DNA of 64,000 nucleotides from an uncultured Christensenellaceae bacterium. GTDB taxonomy: Bacteria > Bacillota > Clostridia > Christensenellales > Borkfalkiaceae. The stretch spans positions 1 to 64,000 of the forward strand of contig CAJUOY010000010.1 in NCBI GenBank assembly GCA_910588645.1, in the 5' to 3' direction. Positions 24,316 to 33,256 of the stretch are shown piece by piece; the stretch's first letter is position 1; every line of letters begins with the position of its first letter. Both the position numbers and the translations under genes were made by a program. Below the pieces are notes generated by a model. That model was not told the DNA's origin. It did no database searches and was given only the letters and a program-made list of their open reading frames with translations.

Positions 24316-24690
24316 ATGAATGCTTTTATCGTAATACTCATTGTGATGTTCATACTTCTTATGATTGTGCCCTGTTACTGGACTTATAAGGTGGACGGTG
24401 AGCGATTCAGAAAAATAGGGGTAGGGAAGCTCGCCTTTATGTTCTGCGGCATAGGCAATTATACGGAAGTCAAAAAAGAGGGCGTAATGCTTCCTATGTT
24501 CGTACTGCGCGTTATGGATTTTGCGTTTGCATTTTTGTCCGCCGTAATGGCCGTAGTTCTGCCGCTTGCGGCGGGATTGGGAGTAATGGACGTGGCGTTT
24601 ATCGTTATGTATATGGCGGTTGCGGACGTTGCGCTTAATGTTGTCGTCTGCCTCATATGTATGCTAGTAAGTAAAAAATCCAAGCAATAA
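24316..24690 (+). CDS. Small membrane protein, 124 aa
   Basis: Three hydrophobic segments (about 3-22, 58-85, 88-115) and a basic C-terminus K-K-S-K-Q. It begins directly after the ATP-grasp stop codon, so it is co-translated. Family not recognised. Confidence 0.75.
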   Translation: MNAFIVILIVMFILLMIVPCYWTYKVDGERFRKIGVGKLAFMFCGIGNYTEVKKEGVMLPMFVLRVMDFAFAFLSAVMAVVLPLAAGLGVMDVAFIVMYMAVADVALNVVVCLICMLVSKKSKQ

Positions 24691-24719
24691 AAAATCGGGG
24701 TTAGCCCCGATTTTTTTAT
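24691..24719. terminator. Terminator after the ATP-grasp operon, also usable on the minus strand
   Basis: Stem AATCGGGG/CCCCGATT with a short loop, A run on the left and seven T on the right. Confidence 0.85.
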
Positions 24720-24741
24720 ACGCCGATCGAACGGTTTTCCG

Positions 24742-24888
24742 TTATTCCTCTTCGTTGTACAAATTGTGGAAGAGTTCGACTTCCTTTGGATCGAGATGCA
24801 CGCGTTGGTAAAGTCCCGTACACTCGTTCGCGCTGGCGCATTCCTTGAAAACTTCCTCTATAATTTTGGGTTTTTTATCCTTTTCCAT
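24742..24888 (-). CDS. Small conserved-looking protein, 48 aa
   Basis: A minus-strand frame starting at ATG 24888 gives a 48-residue protein with a basic start (M-E-K-D-K-K-P-K), then E-E-V-F-K-E-C-A-S-A-N-E-C-T-G-L and an acidic end. The K-E-C-A-S-A-x-x-C-T-G-L pattern matches my memory of a short clostridial family of unknown function, so I favour a real gene. It has no strong ribosome binding site. It is convergent with the ATP-grasp operon and shares its terminator. Confidence 0.55.
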   Translation of the reverse strand: MEKDKKPKIIEEVFKECASANECTGLYQRVHLDPKEVELFHNLYNEEE

Positions 24889-24925
24889 ATTCGTAGTATT
24901 TGTCAAATACTTTTAAAAAATACTC

Positions 24926-24954
24926 TTGAAAACATATTTACGGAGTGTTATAAT
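24926..24954 (+). promoter_or_regulatory. Promoter of glpK, placed for a leaderless transcript
   Basis: TTGAAA (24926-24931), 17 bases, TATAAT (24949-24954). The expected transcript start is at about 24961, which is the A of the glpK ATG. Confidence 0.65.
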
Positions 24955-24960
24955 ATTTTT

Positions 24961-26439
24961 ATGAAATACGTTTTGGCTATCGATCAGGGAACAACCAGCA
25001 CACGGGCGATTGTGTTCGATAAACGCGGTCAGGAAGTCGCAAGCGCGCAACAGGAATTCGGGCAGATTTATCCCCGTCCCGCCTGGGTGGAGCATTCCCC
25101 GCAGGATATTCTCGGTTCAGCGCTCGCGGTGACGATCGAGGCAATCGTGCGCGCCGGCGCGACAGCGAGGGACATTGCCGCAATAGGAATTACCAATCAG
25201 CGGGAGACTACTCTCGTATGGGATAAAGTAACGGGTAAACCCGTATACAACGCGATAGTCTGGCAGTGCAGGCGAACTGCGGATTTCTGTGAAAAACTTA
25301 AAAAAGACGGCTTTGCGGAAAAGATATACAATAAGACGGGACTGGTGCCCGACGCGTACTTTTCTGCTACAAAGATAAAGTGGATATTGGACAACGTGGG
25401 CGGCGCCCGCGAACGGGCGGAGAGGGGAGAGCTGGCTTTCGGTACGGTCGATACATTTCTTTTATGGCAGTTGTCCCGCGGAAAAATTTTTGCGACCGAT
25501 TACACCAACGCAAGCCGTACTATGTTGTTCAACATCCATAAGCTTAAATGGGACGCGGAGCTTTTGCGGCTGTTCGATATTCCCTCGTCGATGCTCCCCG
25601 AAGTTTATCCTTCCTCGCATAATTACGGCTGTACGGACGCAGGACTGTTCGGGGCGGAGGTGCCCATATGCGGAGTTGTCGGCGATCAGCAGGCCGCGCT
25701 GTACGGTCAGCTTTGCGTTAGCGCGGGCGACGTCAAAAATACTTACGGCACGGGTTGCTTCCTTTTGATGAATACCGGCGACAAAGCCGTAAAGAGCTGC
25801 AACGGGCTTGTAACCACTCTCGGCGCGACTGCGGGTGGAAAACCCTGTTACGTACTGGAAGGTTCGGTATTCGTCGGCGGCGCGGCGGTGCAGTGGCTCA
25901 GGGATGAGCTTAAAATTATATCGTCCGCGGCGGAGAGCGAAAAAATCGCGCTGTCGGTAAAGGACAACGGAGGGGTGTATCTCGTGCCCGCGTTTACTGG
26001 GCTGGGCGCGCCGTACTGGGATTCTTCCGCGCGCGGAGTTATTACGGGCATTACCCGCGGGACTACCCGCGCGCATATCGTCAGGGCGACTTTGGAAGGG
26101 ATTGCTTACGAGGTCTGCGATCTTGTGCGCGCAATGGAAAAGGACGCGGAAATAAAAATTTCCAAACTTGCAGTTGACGGCGGAGCAAGTAAAAATAAAT
26201 TTCTTATGCAGTTTCAGTCGGATATTTTAAACTGCTCGGTTATCCGTCCCAAGGTCTCGGAAACGACCGCTCTCGGCGCGGCCTATCTTGCGGGGCTTAA
26301 AGCAGGGTACTGGCAGAACGAGGAGGAAATAAGACTTAACGTCAGAATAGACGGGGAATTTAATCCTACAATGCAGGACGACGAACGTCGGGAACTTTTG
26401 GACGGTTGGGCAAGCGCGGTCAACAAAACTTTGGCGTAG
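24961..26439 (+). CDS. glpK: Glycerol kinase
   Basis: Phosphorylates glycerol to glycerol 3-phosphate with ATP, 492 aa, normal length. FGGY-kinase motifs: D-Q-G-T-T-S-T-R at the N-terminus, the catalytic region with W-Q-C-R-R-T near residue 100, D-x-x-N/A-S-R-T near 180, G-D-Q-Q-A-A near 245 and C-terminal V-D-G-G-A-S-K-N. The frame is open upstream to 24766, but the family N-terminus M-K-Y-V-L-A-I-D-Q starts at 24961. The only nearby GGAG (24942-24945) lies 15 bases away and upstream of the -10 box, so this mRNA appears leaderless. No glpF or glpD is adjacent. Confidence 0.95.
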   Translation: MKYVLAIDQGTTSTRAIVFDKRGQEVASAQQEFGQIYPRPAWVEHSPQDILGSALAVTIEAIVRAGATARDIAAIGITNQRETTLVWDKVTGKPVYNAIVWQCRRTADFCEKLKKDGFAEKIYNKTGLVPDAYFSATKIKWILDNVGGARERAERGELAFGTVDTFLLWQLSRGKIFATDYTNASRTMLFNIHKLKWDAELLRLFDIPSSMLPEVYPSSHNYGCTDAGLFGAEVPICGVVGDQQAALYGQLCVSAGDVKNTYGTGCFLLMNTGDKAVKSCNGLVTTLGATAGGKPCYVLEGSVFVGGAAVQWLRDELKIISSAAESEKIALSVKDNGGVYLVPAFTGLGAPYWDSSARGVITGITRGTTRAHIVRATLEGIAYEVCDLVRAMEKDAEIKISKLAVDGGASKNKFLMQFQSDILNCSVIRPKVSETTALGAAYLAGLKAGYWQNEEEIRLNVRIDGEFNPTMQDDERRELLDGWASAVNKTLA

Positions 26440-26499
26440 CCGAAGCGCGAACGGCAACCTATTTATAAAATTCCGTAAAAACGAATATATTTAATAAAT

Positions 26500-26549
26500 A
26501 TACAATATCTTGAAATGTTAATAAAATTTTCATACAAGATATTGTGCCC
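26500..26549. promoter_or_regulatory. Pair of NrdR-box-like sites
   Basis: TACAATATCTTG at 26501-26512 and its inverted counterpart CAAGATATTGTG at 26535-26546 are about three helical turns apart, the usual phasing of paired NrdR boxes. Another site, ACACAATATATTGTAT, lies at 26642-26657 close to the promoter. NrdR represses ribonucleotide reductase genes when dATP is abundant. Confidence 0.65.
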
Positions 26550-26641
26550 GATCACTTGACTTTACGGATTTCAAGTATTATACTTGTCCTTGCTGTCTCC
26601 TTTAAGGCAAACGGCAAAGATAAGTATTTTTTATAGATAAA

Positions 26642-26695
26642 ACACAATATATTGTATGGGTGGGTGTTGACAAAACACAAAATGTGTGATAAGAT
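26642..26695 (+). promoter_or_regulatory. nrdD promoter with a third NrdR box
   Basis: NrdR-like palindrome at 26642-26657, then TTGACA (26667-26672), 17 bases, TAAGAT (26690-26695). Between -35 and -10 lies a smaller palindrome, ACACAAAATGTGT. Confidence 0.7.
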
Positions 26696-26726
26696 TGTTA
26701 TTACTCGCACCAAAGGAGAAAAAGTA

Positions 26727-28853
26727 ATGAAAGTTATCAAGCGTGACGGTTCAACCTGCGATTTCGACAGAAAGAAAATTGCGGTAGCAATAGGCAAAGC
26801 AAACCTTGCGGTCGATATGGAAGACCGTATAACGGATGCTCAGATCGACGCAATAGTGGACGATATTGCTTCCCGTCATCGCAAGCGCGTGCTTGTAGAG
26901 GATATTCAGGATATGGTAGAGGAGAAGCTTATGGAGCTTCAGAAATATCAGCTTATGAAAGCTTATATTCTCTATCGTTACGAGCGTGCGCTCATCCGTA
27001 AGGCGAATACCACGGACGAGAGTATTCTCGCGCTCATTAAAAACTCCAACAAGGACGTAATGGAGGAAAATTCCAATAAGAACGCGCGCACGGCTTCTAC
27101 CCAGCGCGATCTGATCGCGGGGGAGGTTTCCAAAGATCTTACAAAACGTCTCCTTTTACCCGAGTACATTTCAAAAGCTCACGAGGAGGGCGCGATTCAT
27201 TTCCACGACGCCGACTATTTCCTTCAACCCATTTTCAACTGCTGCCTTATAAATATTAAGGATATGCTTGAAAACGGCACGGTAATGAACGGAAAGATGA
27301 TCGAAAGTCCCAAGTCGTTCCAGACCGCCTGCACGATAACCACGCAGATAATAGCGTCGGTTGCAAGCTCGCAGTACGGCGGACAATCGGTCAATATAGC
27401 GCACCTCGGCAAATATCTCCGCCGCACAAAGAATAAGTATGTTGAGCAGTGCGAAACGGAATTCGGCAGCACCCTCGACGCGGACACAAAGAAACACTTT
27501 GTGGATATGCGGGTGAAGGAAGCTCTTAAAGCCGGCGTTCAGACCATACAGTATCAGATCAATACTTTAATGACAACAAACGGGCAGTCGCCTTTTGTCA
27601 CGCTGTTCCTCTATCTCGACGAAAAGGACGAGTACATTCAGGAAAACGCTATGATAATAGAGGAAATCCTCAAACAGCGTTACGAGGGTATCAAGAACGA
27701 AAAGGGCGTTTACGTAACTCCCGCGTTCCCCAAACTCATTTACGTATTGGACGAGAACAACTGCTTCAAGGGCGGGAAGTACGACTATCTCACCCGCCTT
27801 GCCGTCAAGTGCTCGTCGAAACGTCTCTATCCCGATTATATCTCGGCCAAGAAGATGCGCGAGTACTACGAGGGCAACGTTTTCTCGCCTATGGGCTGCC
27901 GTTCTTTCCTGTCGCCCTGGAAGGACGAAAACGGAAACTACAAGTTCGAAGGCCGCTTCAATCAGGGCGTTGTTTCCCTCAATCTTCCCCAGTGCGGAAT
28001 ACTTGCAAAGGGCGATGAAAAGAAGTTCTGGGAAATTTTGGAAGAGAGGCTCAAACTTTGCTTTGACGCGCTTATGTGCCGTCATAACGCGCTTATGGGA
28101 GTAACCAGCGACGTTTCGCCCGTTCACTGGCAGTACGGCGCAATCGCCCGCCTGCAACCCGGCGAAGTTATAGACAAATATCTTTTGGACGGTTATTCCA
28201 CAATATCTTTGGGATATATAGGGCTCTACGAGCTTACAAAGCTCATAAAGGGCGTTTCGCACACCGCTCCCGAAGGCCGCGAATTTGCGGTCAAGGTTAT
28301 GAATTGTCTGCGCGAACACTGCGAAAAATGGAAGAAGGAGACGGGGCTCGGTTTCGGCCTTTACGGCACCCCTGCGGAATCTCTTTGTTACCGCTTTGCA
28401 AGGATAGATCAGGAGAGATTCGGAACTATCGAGGACGTAACTGACAAGGGCTATTACACCAACAGTTATCACGTGGACGTGCGCGAAAATATAGACGCGT
28501 TCTCCAAGTTTACGTTTGAAAGCCAGTTCCAGAAAATCTCGTCCGGCGGCGCAATATCCTACGTTGAAATACCCAATATGCGCCATAATCTTACGGCTAT
28601 CGAGGACGTTGTTAAGTATATATACGACAACATACAGTACGCCGAATTCAACACCAAGTCCGACTATTGCCACGTATGCGGCTTCGACGGCGAAATAATT
28701 ATAAACGACGATAACGAATGGGAGTGTCCCGTTTGTCATAATAAGGATCAGCGGAAGATGAACGTAACCCGCCGCACCTGCGGATATTTGGGCGAAAACT
28801 TCTGGAACGTGGGCAAAACCAAGGAAATTAAGTCAAGAGTACTGCATCTATGA
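26727..28853 (+). CDS. nrdD: Anaerobic ribonucleoside-triphosphate reductase
   Basis: Class III reductase making dNTPs from NTPs in the absence of oxygen by a glycyl radical, 708 aa. It has an N-terminal ATP-cone (about 1-95), then the ten-stranded barrel with the catalytic cysteines, a C-terminal zinc site (C-H-V-C and C-P-V-C) and the glycyl-radical motif R-T-C-G-Y with Gly686. AAAGGAG 8 bases before the ATG at 26727 sets the start; the open frame reaches 26652 but overlaps the promoter. It is controlled by NrdR-like boxes and followed by its activase with a 4-base overlap. Confidence 0.96.
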   Translation: MKVIKRDGSTCDFDRKKIAVAIGKANLAVDMEDRITDAQIDAIVDDIASRHRKRVLVEDIQDMVEEKLMELQKYQLMKAYILYRYERALIRKANTTDESILALIKNSNKDVMEENSNKNARTASTQRDLIAGEVSKDLTKRLLLPEYISKAHEEGAIHFHDADYFLQPIFNCCLINIKDMLENGTVMNGKMIESPKSFQTACTITTQIIASVASSQYGGQSVNIAHLGKYLRRTKNKYVEQCETEFGSTLDADTKKHFVDMRVKEALKAGVQTIQYQINTLMTTNGQSPFVTLFLYLDEKDEYIQENAMIIEEILKQRYEGIKNEKGVYVTPAFPKLIYVLDENNCFKGGKYDYLTRLAVKCSSKRLYPDYISAKKMREYYEGNVFSPMGCRSFLSPWKDENGNYKFEGRFNQGVVSLNLPQCGILAKGDEKKFWEILEERLKLCFDALMCRHNALMGVTSDVSPVHWQYGAIARLQPGEVIDKYLLDGYSTISLGYIGLYELTKLIKGVSHTAPEGREFAVKVMNCLREHCEKWKKETGLGFGLYGTPAESLCYRFARIDQERFGTIEDVTDKGYYTNSYHVDVRENIDAFSKFTFESQFQKISSGGAISYVEIPNMRHNLTAIEDVVKYIYDNIQYAEFNTKSDYCHVCGFDGEIIINDDNEWECPVCHNKDQRKMNVTRRTCGYLGENFWNVGKTKEIKSRVLHL

Positions 28854-29383
28854 ATTACGCAACCGTAAAATGGTTCGACATTGCCGACGGTCCCGGAGTA
28901 AGGGTTTCCCTGTACGTCAGCGGATGCCGCAACAGGTGTAAAAATTGTTTCAACCCCGAAACCTGGGATTTCAATTACGGCAAACCTTTTACCGCGGAGA
29001 TGGAAAAATCCATTATAGAGGCGCTTGCGCCCGCGCATATCAAGGGGTTAACGCTGTTGGGCGGCGATCCGTTCGAACCCGAAAACCAACTTGTTCTGCG
29101 TCCCTTTCTTGAAAAAGTAAAGGCGACTTATCCCGATAAAACCGTTTGGTGTTATACTGGCTACGACTTTGAAAAAGATTTGCTTACCGGCAAAAAGGGC
29201 GATCCCGAAGTGACTATGCATATGCTCGAATGTATCGACGTGCTTGTAGACGGTAGGTTCGTGGAGGAGTTGAAGGATTTAAACCTGCGTTTCCGCGGGT
29301 CGTCCAATCAGAGAATAATCAACGTGCCCGAATCATTGAAGCAGGACCAAATAGTGTTCTGGAACGGGGATAAAGAACTTTAA
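28850..29383 (+). CDS. nrdG: Anaerobic ribonucleotide reductase activating protein
   Basis: Radical-SAM enzyme that generates the glycyl radical on NrdD, 177 aa. Its 4Fe-4S motif is C26-x3-C30-x2-C33 in G-C-R-N-R-C-K-N-C; G-G-D-P-F near residue 67 binds SAM. ATGA overlap with nrdD shows translational coupling. Confidence 0.96.
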   Translation: MNYATVKWFDIADGPGVRVSLYVSGCRNRCKNCFNPETWDFNYGKPFTAEMEKSIIEALAPAHIKGLTLLGGDPFEPENQLVLRPFLEKVKATYPDKTVWCYTGYDFEKDLLTGKKGDPEVTMHMLECIDVLVDGRFVEELKDLNLRFRGSSNQRIINVPESLKQDQIVFWNGDKEL

Positions 29384-29392
29384 GGTGAACAT

Positions 29393-29830
29393 ATGAAAAT
29401 CGCTATTAAGAAACTCAGGGACAACGCCGTGCTTCCCAAATACGGCAGCGAATATGCGGCGGGCGCCGATCTTTGCGCCTGCATCGACGGGGAGATAACG
29501 GTAAATCCTCACGAAACGGTCTTTGTACCCACAGGGCTTGCATTGGAATTGCCCTTGGGATATGCCGGACTTATCTATGCAAGGAGCGGGCTGGCATGTA
29601 AGCGCGGACTTGCGCCGGCAAACAAAGTCGGGGTGGTGGACTGCGATTATCGCGGCGAAGTAATGGTTGCGCTTGCAAATCATTCTTCCGTTGCTCAGAC
29701 GGTCGTTCCGGGAGAGAGGATTGCCCAACTCATAATTACGCCCTATCTCACTGCGGAGTTCTACGAGACCGAGGAGCTTTCTCAAACCTGTCGCGGAGCG
29801 GGCGGATTCGGCTCTACCGGCAGAAAATAG
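29393..29830 (+). CDS. dut: dUTP diphosphatase
   Basis: Trimeric dUTPase, 145 aa, hydrolysing dUTP to dUMP, which keeps uracil out of DNA and feeds dTMP synthesis. Motifs: A-G-A-D-L (I), A-R-S-G-L-A (II), G-V-V-D-C-D-Y-R-G-E (III), G-E-R-I-A-Q-L (IV) and the C-terminal G-G-F-G-S-T-G (V). It lies 9 bases after nrdG, making a compact deoxynucleotide operon nrdD-nrdG-dut. Confidence 0.95.
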   Translation: MKIAIKKLRDNAVLPKYGSEYAAGADLCACIDGEITVNPHETVFVPTGLALELPLGYAGLIYARSGLACKRGLAPANKVGVVDCDYRGEVMVALANHSSVAQTVVPGERIAQLIITPYLTAEFYETEELSQTCRGAGGFGSTGRK

Positions 29831-29845
29831 ATTTTAACTATTTTT

Positions 29846-29884
29846 AACGGCGCGCCTTTAAGCGGCGCGCCGTTCTTATATCTT
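29846..29884 (+). terminator. Intrinsic terminator of nrdDG-dut
   Basis: 11-bp perfect GC-rich stem (29846-29856 with 29864-29874), then a T-rich tract. Confidence 0.8.
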
Positions 29885-29923
29885 TATTTGATATTTTTAT
29901 ATTGATATATTTTTTTTAATCCC

Positions 29924-29952
29924 TTGACGGAAGTTGGAAAGGGGTGTATAAT
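29924..29952 (+). promoter_or_regulatory. Promoter of the glucokinase-rex pair
   Basis: TTGACG (29924-29929), 17 bases, TATAAT (29947-29952). Confidence 0.7.
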
Positions 29953-29984
29953 AAGATAAATATAAAAAACATAATGGAGACACT

Positions 29985-30917
29985 ATGGCACTATATATGG
30001 GGATAGATGTCGGCGGCACTACCGTCAAGGGCATCGTTATTGATCAAAAAGGTACTATAATCTGTGAAAACAACGTTCCTACGCAAATCGGCGAGCAGCT
30101 TGCGGACTGCATAATAACCCTTGCCGATCTGCTTGTCGGCGCAACGGGTAAAGTTTATTCTTCGCTTGTAGGCGTAGGCGTATGTTCGCCCGGAATTATA
30201 GACAGCGAAAACGGCGTTATCGTTTTTTCAGGCAATCTCAAGCTCAAAAATTATCCCCTAAAGGCGTTGCTCGAAGATAAGCTTGGTATCCCCGTAAAGG
30301 TGGGTAACGACGCGAACGGCGCGGCCCTCGGCGAAGCTAAATTCGGCGCGGGCAAGGGCTATAAGGACAGCATACTCGTAACCTTGGGTACGGGCGTCGG
30401 CGGCGGTATAATTATCGACGGCAAGATTTTCGAAGGCAACAAGGGTGCGGGCGCAGAAGTCGGACATATGGTCATAGAACGCGGCGGGCACCTCTGTACC
30501 TGCGGCAGGAGAGGCTGCTTTGAAGTTTATTGTTCTGCGCGCGCGCTTACGGCAAGAACCAAGTGGGCGATGGAAGAGGATACCGGTTCGGAAATGTGGA
30601 AGGCTTACGACTATAACACCGCGGACGGCAGAACGCCTTTCGAGTTTATGGTAAGCGACCGCTCGGCAAGACAGGTAGTGGAGTGGTACATAAAGCACCT
30701 CGCTTGTGGACTTGCCAATCTTGCGAATATATTCCGTCCTCAGATCATAATGATCGGCGGCGGAGTTGCCGCTCAGGGTTCGAGGCTTACAATTCCCCTT
30801 CAAAAGGAATTCGATAACGAACTTTTCGGCGGAACGGACTACGCGCCCGTTCCCATAGCGTGCGCAACGCTCGGCAACCGTGCGGGTGCTTACGGCGCGG
30901 CGGCGTTGTTGATGTAA
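29985..30917 (+). CDS. ROK-family glucokinase
   Basis: ATP-dependent sugar kinase of the ROK family, 310 aa. It has the N-terminal phosphate loop D-V-G-G-T-T-V-K-G, E-x-G-H in A-E-V-G-H-M, and the ROK zinc-binding cluster G-H-L-C-T-C-G-R-R-G-C-F-E near residue 170. It resembles the glucokinases of Clostridia and Bacilli; N-acetylmannosamine or allose kinase roles cannot be excluded. It is followed 22 bases later by rex. Confidence 0.9.
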   Translation: MALYMGIDVGGTTVKGIVIDQKGTIICENNVPTQIGEQLADCIITLADLLVGATGKVYSSLVGVGVCSPGIIDSENGVIVFSGNLKLKNYPLKALLEDKLGIPVKVGNDANGAALGEAKFGAGKGYKDSILVTLGTGVGGGIIIDGKIFEGNKGAGAEVGHMVIERGGHLCTCGRRGCFEVYCSARALTARTKWAMEEDTGSEMWKAYDYNTADGRTPFEFMVSDRSARQVVEWYIKHLACGLANLANIFRPQIIMIGGGVAAQGSRLTIPLQKEFDNELFGGTDYAPVPIACATLGNRAGAYGAAALLM

Positions 30918-30939
30918 AATACAAAAAGGAGGGGAAACG

Positions 30940-31551
30940 TTGAAAAGCGATATATCTATAGCTACGTTGCAAAGGCTTCCCGTCTATTTAAACTATCTCA
31001 AATCCATAAACGGCGACGACGGATACATCTCGTCGGGCGCTATTGCGCGTGCCCTTAAAATGGGCGAAGTACTGGTAAGAAAGGACCTTGCATATACTTC
31101 CGCGCAGGGCAGGACGCGCGTAGGATATAAGCGCAGCGAGCTTATTCGCGCGCTTGAAGAGTTTCTCGGATGTAAGGAAATAAAGAACGCCGTAATAATA
31201 GGCGCGGGCGGTTTGGGACGCGCGCTTCTTGCTTACGGCGGTTTTAAGAATTACGGAATAGAGATCGTAGCGGCTTTCGATAACGATCCCGAAAAGGTGG
31301 GAGGCAAAATATGCGGCAAACCCGTATACGATCTTGACGGACTTAAAGGCGGCGTCTTAAAATACGAAGTAAAGCTTGCCGTAATCTGCGTGCCCGCAAG
31401 TTGCGCGCAGTCCGTTGCGGATAAACTTGCCGAATGCGGCGTAACAAGAATACTCAATTTCGCTCCCGTGCTTTTACACGTTCCCGAAGGCTATATAGTC
31501 CGCGATATAGACGTTGCGGCAAACCTCGCGATACTGTTCAGTATGGAATAA
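30940..31551 (+). CDS. rex: Redox-sensing transcriptional repressor Rex
   Basis: 203-aa NAD(H)-sensing repressor of fermentation and anaerobic respiration genes. It has an N-terminal winged helix (about 1-75; S-S-G-A-I-A-R-A-L-K-M-G-E-V-L-V-R-K-D-L) and a Rossmann domain with G88-A-G-G-L-G93. The start is a TTG at 30940 with a strong AAGGAGGGG 5 bases upstream. No clear Rex operator (TTGTTAA/TTAACAA type) was spotted in the window by eye. Confidence 0.95.
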   Translation: MKSDISIATLQRLPVYLNYLKSINGDDGYISSGAIARALKMGEVLVRKDLAYTSAQGRTRVGYKRSELIRALEEFLGCKEIKNAVIIGAGGLGRALLAYGGFKNYGIEIVAAFDNDPEKVGGKICGKPVYDLDGLKGGVLKYEVKLAVICVPASCAQSVADKLAECGVTRILNFAPVLLHVPEGYIVRDIDVAANLAILFSME

Positions 31552-31575
31552 TTTATCGGTTTTAAAAAATTATAA

Positions 31576-31611
31576 TAAAGCCTTTCCTCATAGGGGGAAA
31601 GGCTTTTATTT
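31576..31611 (+). terminator. Intrinsic terminator after rex
   Basis: 11-bp stem AAAGCCTTTCC/GGAAAGGCTTT with a T-rich tail. Confidence 0.85.
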
Positions 31612-31666
31612 TACTGTAATATAAGTTAAAGCATATACTCGGGACGGGTTGAATATATATCTTGTG

Positions 31667-33151
31667 ATGAAAGAAAAGTTTCAATCCAAAAGCGGATTTA
31701 TTCTCGCCTGTATAGGCGCGGCGGTGGGGCTGGGTAACGCCCTGCGGTTCCCGGGGCTGTGCGCAATGTACGGCGGCGGGGCGTTTTTGTTGATTTATTT
31801 TATCGCGCTTGTCGTGCTCGGGTTGCCCCTTCTCAATGCCGAAATAGCTTTGGGCAGAAAATTTGCAAGCGGCGCGCCCAAGTGTCTTGCGGGCATTTCC
31901 GGCAAAAAATCAGCTTCGGCAGTCGGCTGGGCGGCCTGCATAAATTCAGTGTTTACCGCCGTAATATATGCGGGTTTAGCTGGTTGGATCATATCTACTG
32001 CGGCACATATTGCTCCGCTTTCTTACGGGGCTGCGGAGCTTGACCAAACGGAGATTTCAGGTTACTTTTTCGATAACGTGCTAAACGTCCGCAACGACGG
32101 TATAATTGACGGCATATCGCCTACGGTGCTTTGCTGTGTGTTTGCCGCCTGGGCAGTGATGTATTTTTGTCTGCGCGGCGGTGCGGGAACTATAGCCAAG
32201 GCCGCTAAATTTACCGTAATAATTCCTATGGTGTTGCTCGTCCTGCTTGCGGGGCGAGGGCTGATGTACGAGAGCGCTCCTATTGCTCTCCGCGCGCTGT
32301 TCGTCCCCGATTTTTCCTGCCTTAACCGCCCCGATCTTTGGCTTACGGCTCTCGGACAGGTGTTCTTTTCTCTGTCAATAGTAGTCGGTATAATGCCCGT
32401 ATACGGCTCATATCTGCCGCCCAAAACAAATATTTTCGGCTGTTCGCTTGTAATAGCCGCGGCGGATTTCTTTGTTTCCGTACTCGCGTCTGTTGTGCTG
32501 TTTACTACTCTTTACGGCTGCGGTTTACAGGGCGCGATAGGCGCGAGCGGAATAATCACCGCTTTTGCCGTCTATCCCGTAGCAATAACAAGGTTATTCG
32601 GCGATAACGCGCTTTTAAACTCTATTGCAGGTATTTTATTCTATTCATCCCTTGCTATGATGGCCGTCCAATCGGCAGTGTCTATGCTGGAAGCGTTTAT
32701 ATCGCCCTTTTCGGACGGGCGTAAAAAAGACGGTAAAAAAATAATACTTATTATCTGTCTTGCGGGTTGCGCGGTGGGCACGGTGTTCGCTACGACTGCC
32801 GCGCCCGTTATAGTCGAAGTTGCCGATAAATTCGTAAACTTATATAACGTCATAGCGCTTGGTATTGCGGAGGGCGTAATACTTATGCTTTCGCCGCGAA
32901 CCGCTTCTCTTGCGGAAGAGATCAATAAATATTCCAAAAAGTTAAAAATTCCAACGCGGCCTTTTGCGGTTTCCGTAAAATTTTTAGGCCCTGCGGTTCT
33001 CCTGGGACTTTGCGTTGCGGAGGGTATAAGACTCATAAGCGTCCCGCCCGAGTACCCGCTTTGGATAATACTCGCTTTCGGCGCGGGCATAAGTCTGACC
33101 GTCGTAATCTCCGCCGTAACTATTACTGGTCGGCGCGCCTATATGCGATAG
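31667..33151 (+). CDS. Sodium:neurotransmitter symporter family (NSS/LeuT-like) transporter
   Basis: 494-aa inner-membrane Na+-coupled amino-acid transporter of the LeuT/NSS fold with about 12 membrane segments. The diagnostic first segment S-K-S-G-F-I-L-A-C-I-G-A-A-V-G-L-G-N-A-L-R-F-P is present (the family usually has G-N-I-W-R-F-P). The ATG at 31667 gives the family N-terminus; an in-frame TTG at 31649 is possible. No ribosome binding site is evident. Substrate is unknown. Confidence 0.9.
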   Translation: MKEKFQSKSGFILACIGAAVGLGNALRFPGLCAMYGGGAFLLIYFIALVVLGLPLLNAEIALGRKFASGAPKCLAGISGKKSASAVGWAACINSVFTAVIYAGLAGWIISTAAHIAPLSYGAAELDQTEISGYFFDNVLNVRNDGIIDGISPTVLCCVFAAWAVMYFCLRGGAGTIAKAAKFTVIIPMVLLVLLAGRGLMYESAPIALRALFVPDFSCLNRPDLWLTALGQVFFSLSIVVGIMPVYGSYLPPKTNIFGCSLVIAAADFFVSVLASVVLFTTLYGCGLQGAIGASGIITAFAVYPVAITRLFGDNALLNSIAGILFYSSLAMMAVQSAVSMLEAFISPFSDGRKKDGKKIILIICLAGCAVGTVFATTAAPVIVEVADKFVNLYNVIALGIAEGVILMLSPRTASLAEEINKYSKKLKIPTRPFAVSVKFLGPAVLLGLCVAEGIRLISVPPEYPLWIILAFGAGISLTVVISAVTITGRRAYMR

Positions 33152-33160
33152 TTTTCCTAT

Positions 33161-33204
33161 AAAAAACCTTACTCCGCACTGAATAAGTGCGGAGGTTTTT
33201 TTGT
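33161..33204 (+). terminator. Intrinsic terminator after the NSS transporter gene
   Basis: 9-bp stem CTCCGCACT/AGTGCGGAG extended by AAAACC/GGTTTT after a bulge, ending in seven T. Confidence 0.8.
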
Positions 33205-33256
33205 TTTGCGCTTTAAAATTTTACAATAACGGTAATAATTTTTTCAGGTGGTTGAA

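Noticed and set aside
26552..26797. 81-codon minus-strand frame over the nrdD promoter
   Set aside because: It covers the NrdR boxes, promoter and the nrdD start; no ribosome binding site.
27567..28739. 390-codon open frame on the minus strand
   Set aside because: Antisense shadow of nrdD, whose motifs are intact.
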